Source of the DNA: Pseudomonadota bacterium
GTDB lineage: Bacteria > Pseudomonadota > Gammaproteobacteria > Steroidobacterales > Woeseiaceae
Length of the DNA: 6,658 bases
Reading direction: 5' to 3'
NCBI GenBank assembly: GCA_022565135.1
Contig: JADFKA010000102.1
Location: 1 to 6,658, forward strand
Position numbers and translations under genes: made by a program. Each line of letters begins with the position of its first letter. Position 1 is the first letter of the stretch. Below are positions 5,243-6,658 of the stretch, piece after piece. The notes beneath the pieces are model-generated. The model did not search any database and had not been told where the DNA came from. It saw nothing but the letters and a program-made list of their open reading frames with translations.

Positions 5243-5686
5243 GTGACAGGATACGAGCTGGAAAAAATGCTGCAACCGGCGATCGAGCGTCTGGGATACG
5301 AATTGTCGGACCTCGAGGTGAGATTCGGCGGCAATAATGGTGTTGTGCGGATCTTTATTGACAAGCCCGGCGGCATCGATCTGGACGACTGCAAGAAAGT
5401 CAGTCTGACCGTCAGTGCGCTGCTCGACGTCGACGATCCACTGCCCGGTCAGTACCAGCTTGAGGTGTCGTCACCTGGACTGGACCGAAAGTTGACAAAA
5501 TCGGCGCATTTTCAGCGATTCAATGGCGAAATCGTGAAAGTGCAGATGCGCTTCCCCATACAGGGGCGCAAACGATTTCGGGGCACATTAGTGGCGTCGG
5601 ATGACGAAAACATCGTGGTCGAGGTGGATGGCGAGTCGCACACATTGCCAATGGCGACAATTGATACCGCGCGACTGGTGCCTTAG
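5243..5686 (+). CDS. rimP: Ribosome maturation factor RimP
   Basis: 147 aa from GTG 5243; E. coli RimP has about 150. RimP binds the 30S subunit late in assembly in the cytoplasm. The N-terminal domain has LQPAIERLGYELSDLEV and the signature LDDCKKVSLTVSALLDVDDP, then QLEVSSPGLDRKL, the most conserved block of the family. The C-terminal SH3-like barrel is visible in FNGEIVKVQMRFPIQGRKRF, RGTLVASDDENIVVEV and the final TIDTARLVP. The start is uncertain: no in-frame ATG lies before the conserved region, GTG 5243 has AGG 9 nt upstream, and GTG 5237 has it only 3 nt away. A longer in-frame start at GTG 5156 would place coding sequence across terminator 2 and is unlikely. nusA follows 37 nt downstream, as in most proteobacteria; expression is probably set by the leader attenuator. 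Confidence 0.93.
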   Translation: MTGYELEKMLQPAIERLGYELSDLEVRFGGNNGVVRIFIDKPGGIDLDDCKKVSLTVSALLDVDDPLPGQYQLEVSSPGLDRKLTKSAHFQRFNGEIVKVQMRFPIQGRKRFRGTLVASDDENIVVEVDGESHTLPMATIDTARLVP

Positions 5687-5723
5687 GACCGAATGAGACT
5701 GGGCTGAACTGGAGTTTCAGACA

Positions 5724-6658
5724 ATGAGTAAAGAAATATTGATGGTTGTTGACGCCGTTTCGAACGAAAAGGGCGTTGCGAAGGACATTATCTTCGAAGC
5801 CATCGAAGCTGCTTTGGCATCTGCGTCCAGCAGAAAGCACGTTGAAGACATAGATGTTCGTGTGGCAATCGATCGTGAAACGGGCGAGTACGACACGTAC
5901 CGGCGCTGGCTCGTGTTCGCGGACGAGTCAACTGAGCTTGAGGTTCCCGATCGCGAATTGCGCATGATCGACGCTGTCGATATTGATGCGGCTGCGGTAC
6001 CAGGTGGCTATGTTGAGGTGCCCATGGACTCGGTCGAATTCGGCCGAATCGCCGCGCAGACAGCTAAACAGGTCATTGTGCAGAAAGTCCGTGAGGCAGA
6101 GCGAAAGCAGGTGGTCGAGGAGTACCAGGATCGCGAAGGCGAGCTGCTGTCCGGTCTGGTCAAGCGCGTTGATCGAAACGGGGTCTACATTGATCTTGGC
6201 GGCAACGCCGAAGGATTCGTACCACGAGAGCACATGGTTCCCCGTGAGCCGGTACGGCCTCAGGATCGTATCAAGGCGCTGTTGACTGAAGTTCGATCTG
6301 AAGTGCGCGGACCACAGCTATTCATGACGCGTACCTCACCGCAGTTTTTGGTTGAGTTGTTCAAGATTGAAGTACCCGAAGTGGGGCAGGGATTGATTGA
6401 TATTCTCGGCTCAGCACGCGATCCGGGTCTACGCGCGAAAATTGCCGTCAGGAGCAACGACAGCCGCATTGATGCCGTCGGCGCCTGCGTTGGCATGCGC
6501 GGATCACGCGTGCAGGCAGTGTCAAACGAACTGGCCGGCGAGCGTGTCGACATCATTCTTTGGGATGACAATGCGGCGCAATTTGTTGTCAACGCAATGT
6601 CACCGGCCGAGGTCGTATCGATTGTTGTGGATGAAGACGCACACAGCATGGACATTGC
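5724..6658 (+). CDS. nusA: Transcription termination/antitermination factor NusA (partial, 3' end outside window)
   Basis: The first 311 codons are present without a stop; full-length gammaproteobacterial NusA is about 490-500 aa. NusA binds RNA polymerase and nascent RNA, and modulates pausing, intrinsic termination and antitermination. Visible domains: the RNAP-binding N-terminal domain, about 1-130 (MSKEILMVVDAVSNEKG; IDVRVAIDRETGEYDTYRRW; QTAKQVIVQKVREAE); S1 domain, about 136-200 (GELLSGLVKRVDRNGVYIDL; EGFVPREHM); KH1, about 201-290 (ELFKIEVPEVGQG; ARDPGLRAKIAVRSND; GACVGMRGSRVQAV; DIILWDDNAAQFVVNAM); and the start of KH2 (SPAEVVSIVVDEDAHSMDI). Where most relatives read RIDPVGACVG this has RIDAVGACVG, a small departure. 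TGGAG (5710-5714) lies 9 nt before ATG 5724. It is the second gene of the rimP operon, with infB expected next. Confidence 0.97.
   Translation, partial: MSKEILMVVDAVSNEKGVAKDIIFEAIEAALASASSRKHVEDIDVRVAIDRETGEYDTYRRWLVFADESTELEVPDRELRMIDAVDIDAAAVPGGYVEVPMDSVEFGRIAAQTAKQVIVQKVREAERKQVVEEYQDREGELLSGLVKRVDRNGVYIDLGGNAEGFVPREHMVPREPVRPQDRIKALLTEVRSEVRGPQLFMTRTSPQFLVELFKIEVPEVGQGLIDILGSARDPGLRAKIAVRSNDSRIDAVGACVGMRGSRVQAVSNELAGERVDIILWDDNAAQFVVNAMSPAEVVSIVVDEDAHSMDI

Overview
The window looks like a gammaproteobacterial chromosome segment. The best taxonomic markers are at the right end: rimP followed by the first 311 codons of nusA, both reading very close to the Enterobacteria/Pseudomonas type (for example the NusA stretches around QTAKQVIVQKVREAE and GACVGMRG). 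Base composition and codon use look even throughout, and I see no insertion sequence, phage gene, CRISPR array or rRNA. The genus cannot be named from this sequence.

Layout. 82-822 (+) encodes a FetB-type permease of the UPF0014 iron-export ABC family; the last codons of a possible upstream partner may lie at 1-60. Convergent to it, 855-1322 (-) encodes a membrane-anchored YHS-domain protein. Next comes a short ORF (1452-1667, +) that keeps only the C-terminal haem-binding end of a cytochrome P460-type protein, probably an internally deleted relic. Two unrecognised membrane proteins follow, divergently oriented (1689-2324 - and 2458-2823 +), with a small perfect inverted repeat between them. 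2907-4346 (+) encodes a secreted M28 metallopeptidase like carboxypeptidase Q/PGCP with all expected zinc ligands. 4501-4953 (+) encodes a bactofilin with a strong Shine-Dalgarno, and an intrinsic terminator closes that unit.

5044-5242 is the most interesting stretch: a good sigma70-type promoter followed by a roughly 160-nt leader before rimP. The leader contains two intrinsic-terminator hairpins in tandem, a perfect 9-bp complementarity between its predicted 5' end and a Shine-Dalgarno-like sequence about 100 nt downstream, and a 7-codon mini-ORF lying exactly on the second terminator hairpin. This has the architecture of an attenuator. Attenuation of the rimP-nusA-infB operon by its own NusA product is known in E. 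coli, but the particular arrangement here (long-range helix, mini-ORF inside the terminator, faint tRNA-Leu resemblance) deserves a comparative check.

Functionally the left half is a loose set of envelope and metal/haem-related genes, the middle holds envelope peptidase and cytoskeletal functions, and the right half starts the ribosome-maturation and transcription-elongation operon. Apart from rimP-nusA, the genes are not obviously one pathway. I found no convincing wholly new multi-gene system; the rimP leader and the orphan divergent membrane pair are the best candidates for follow-up.
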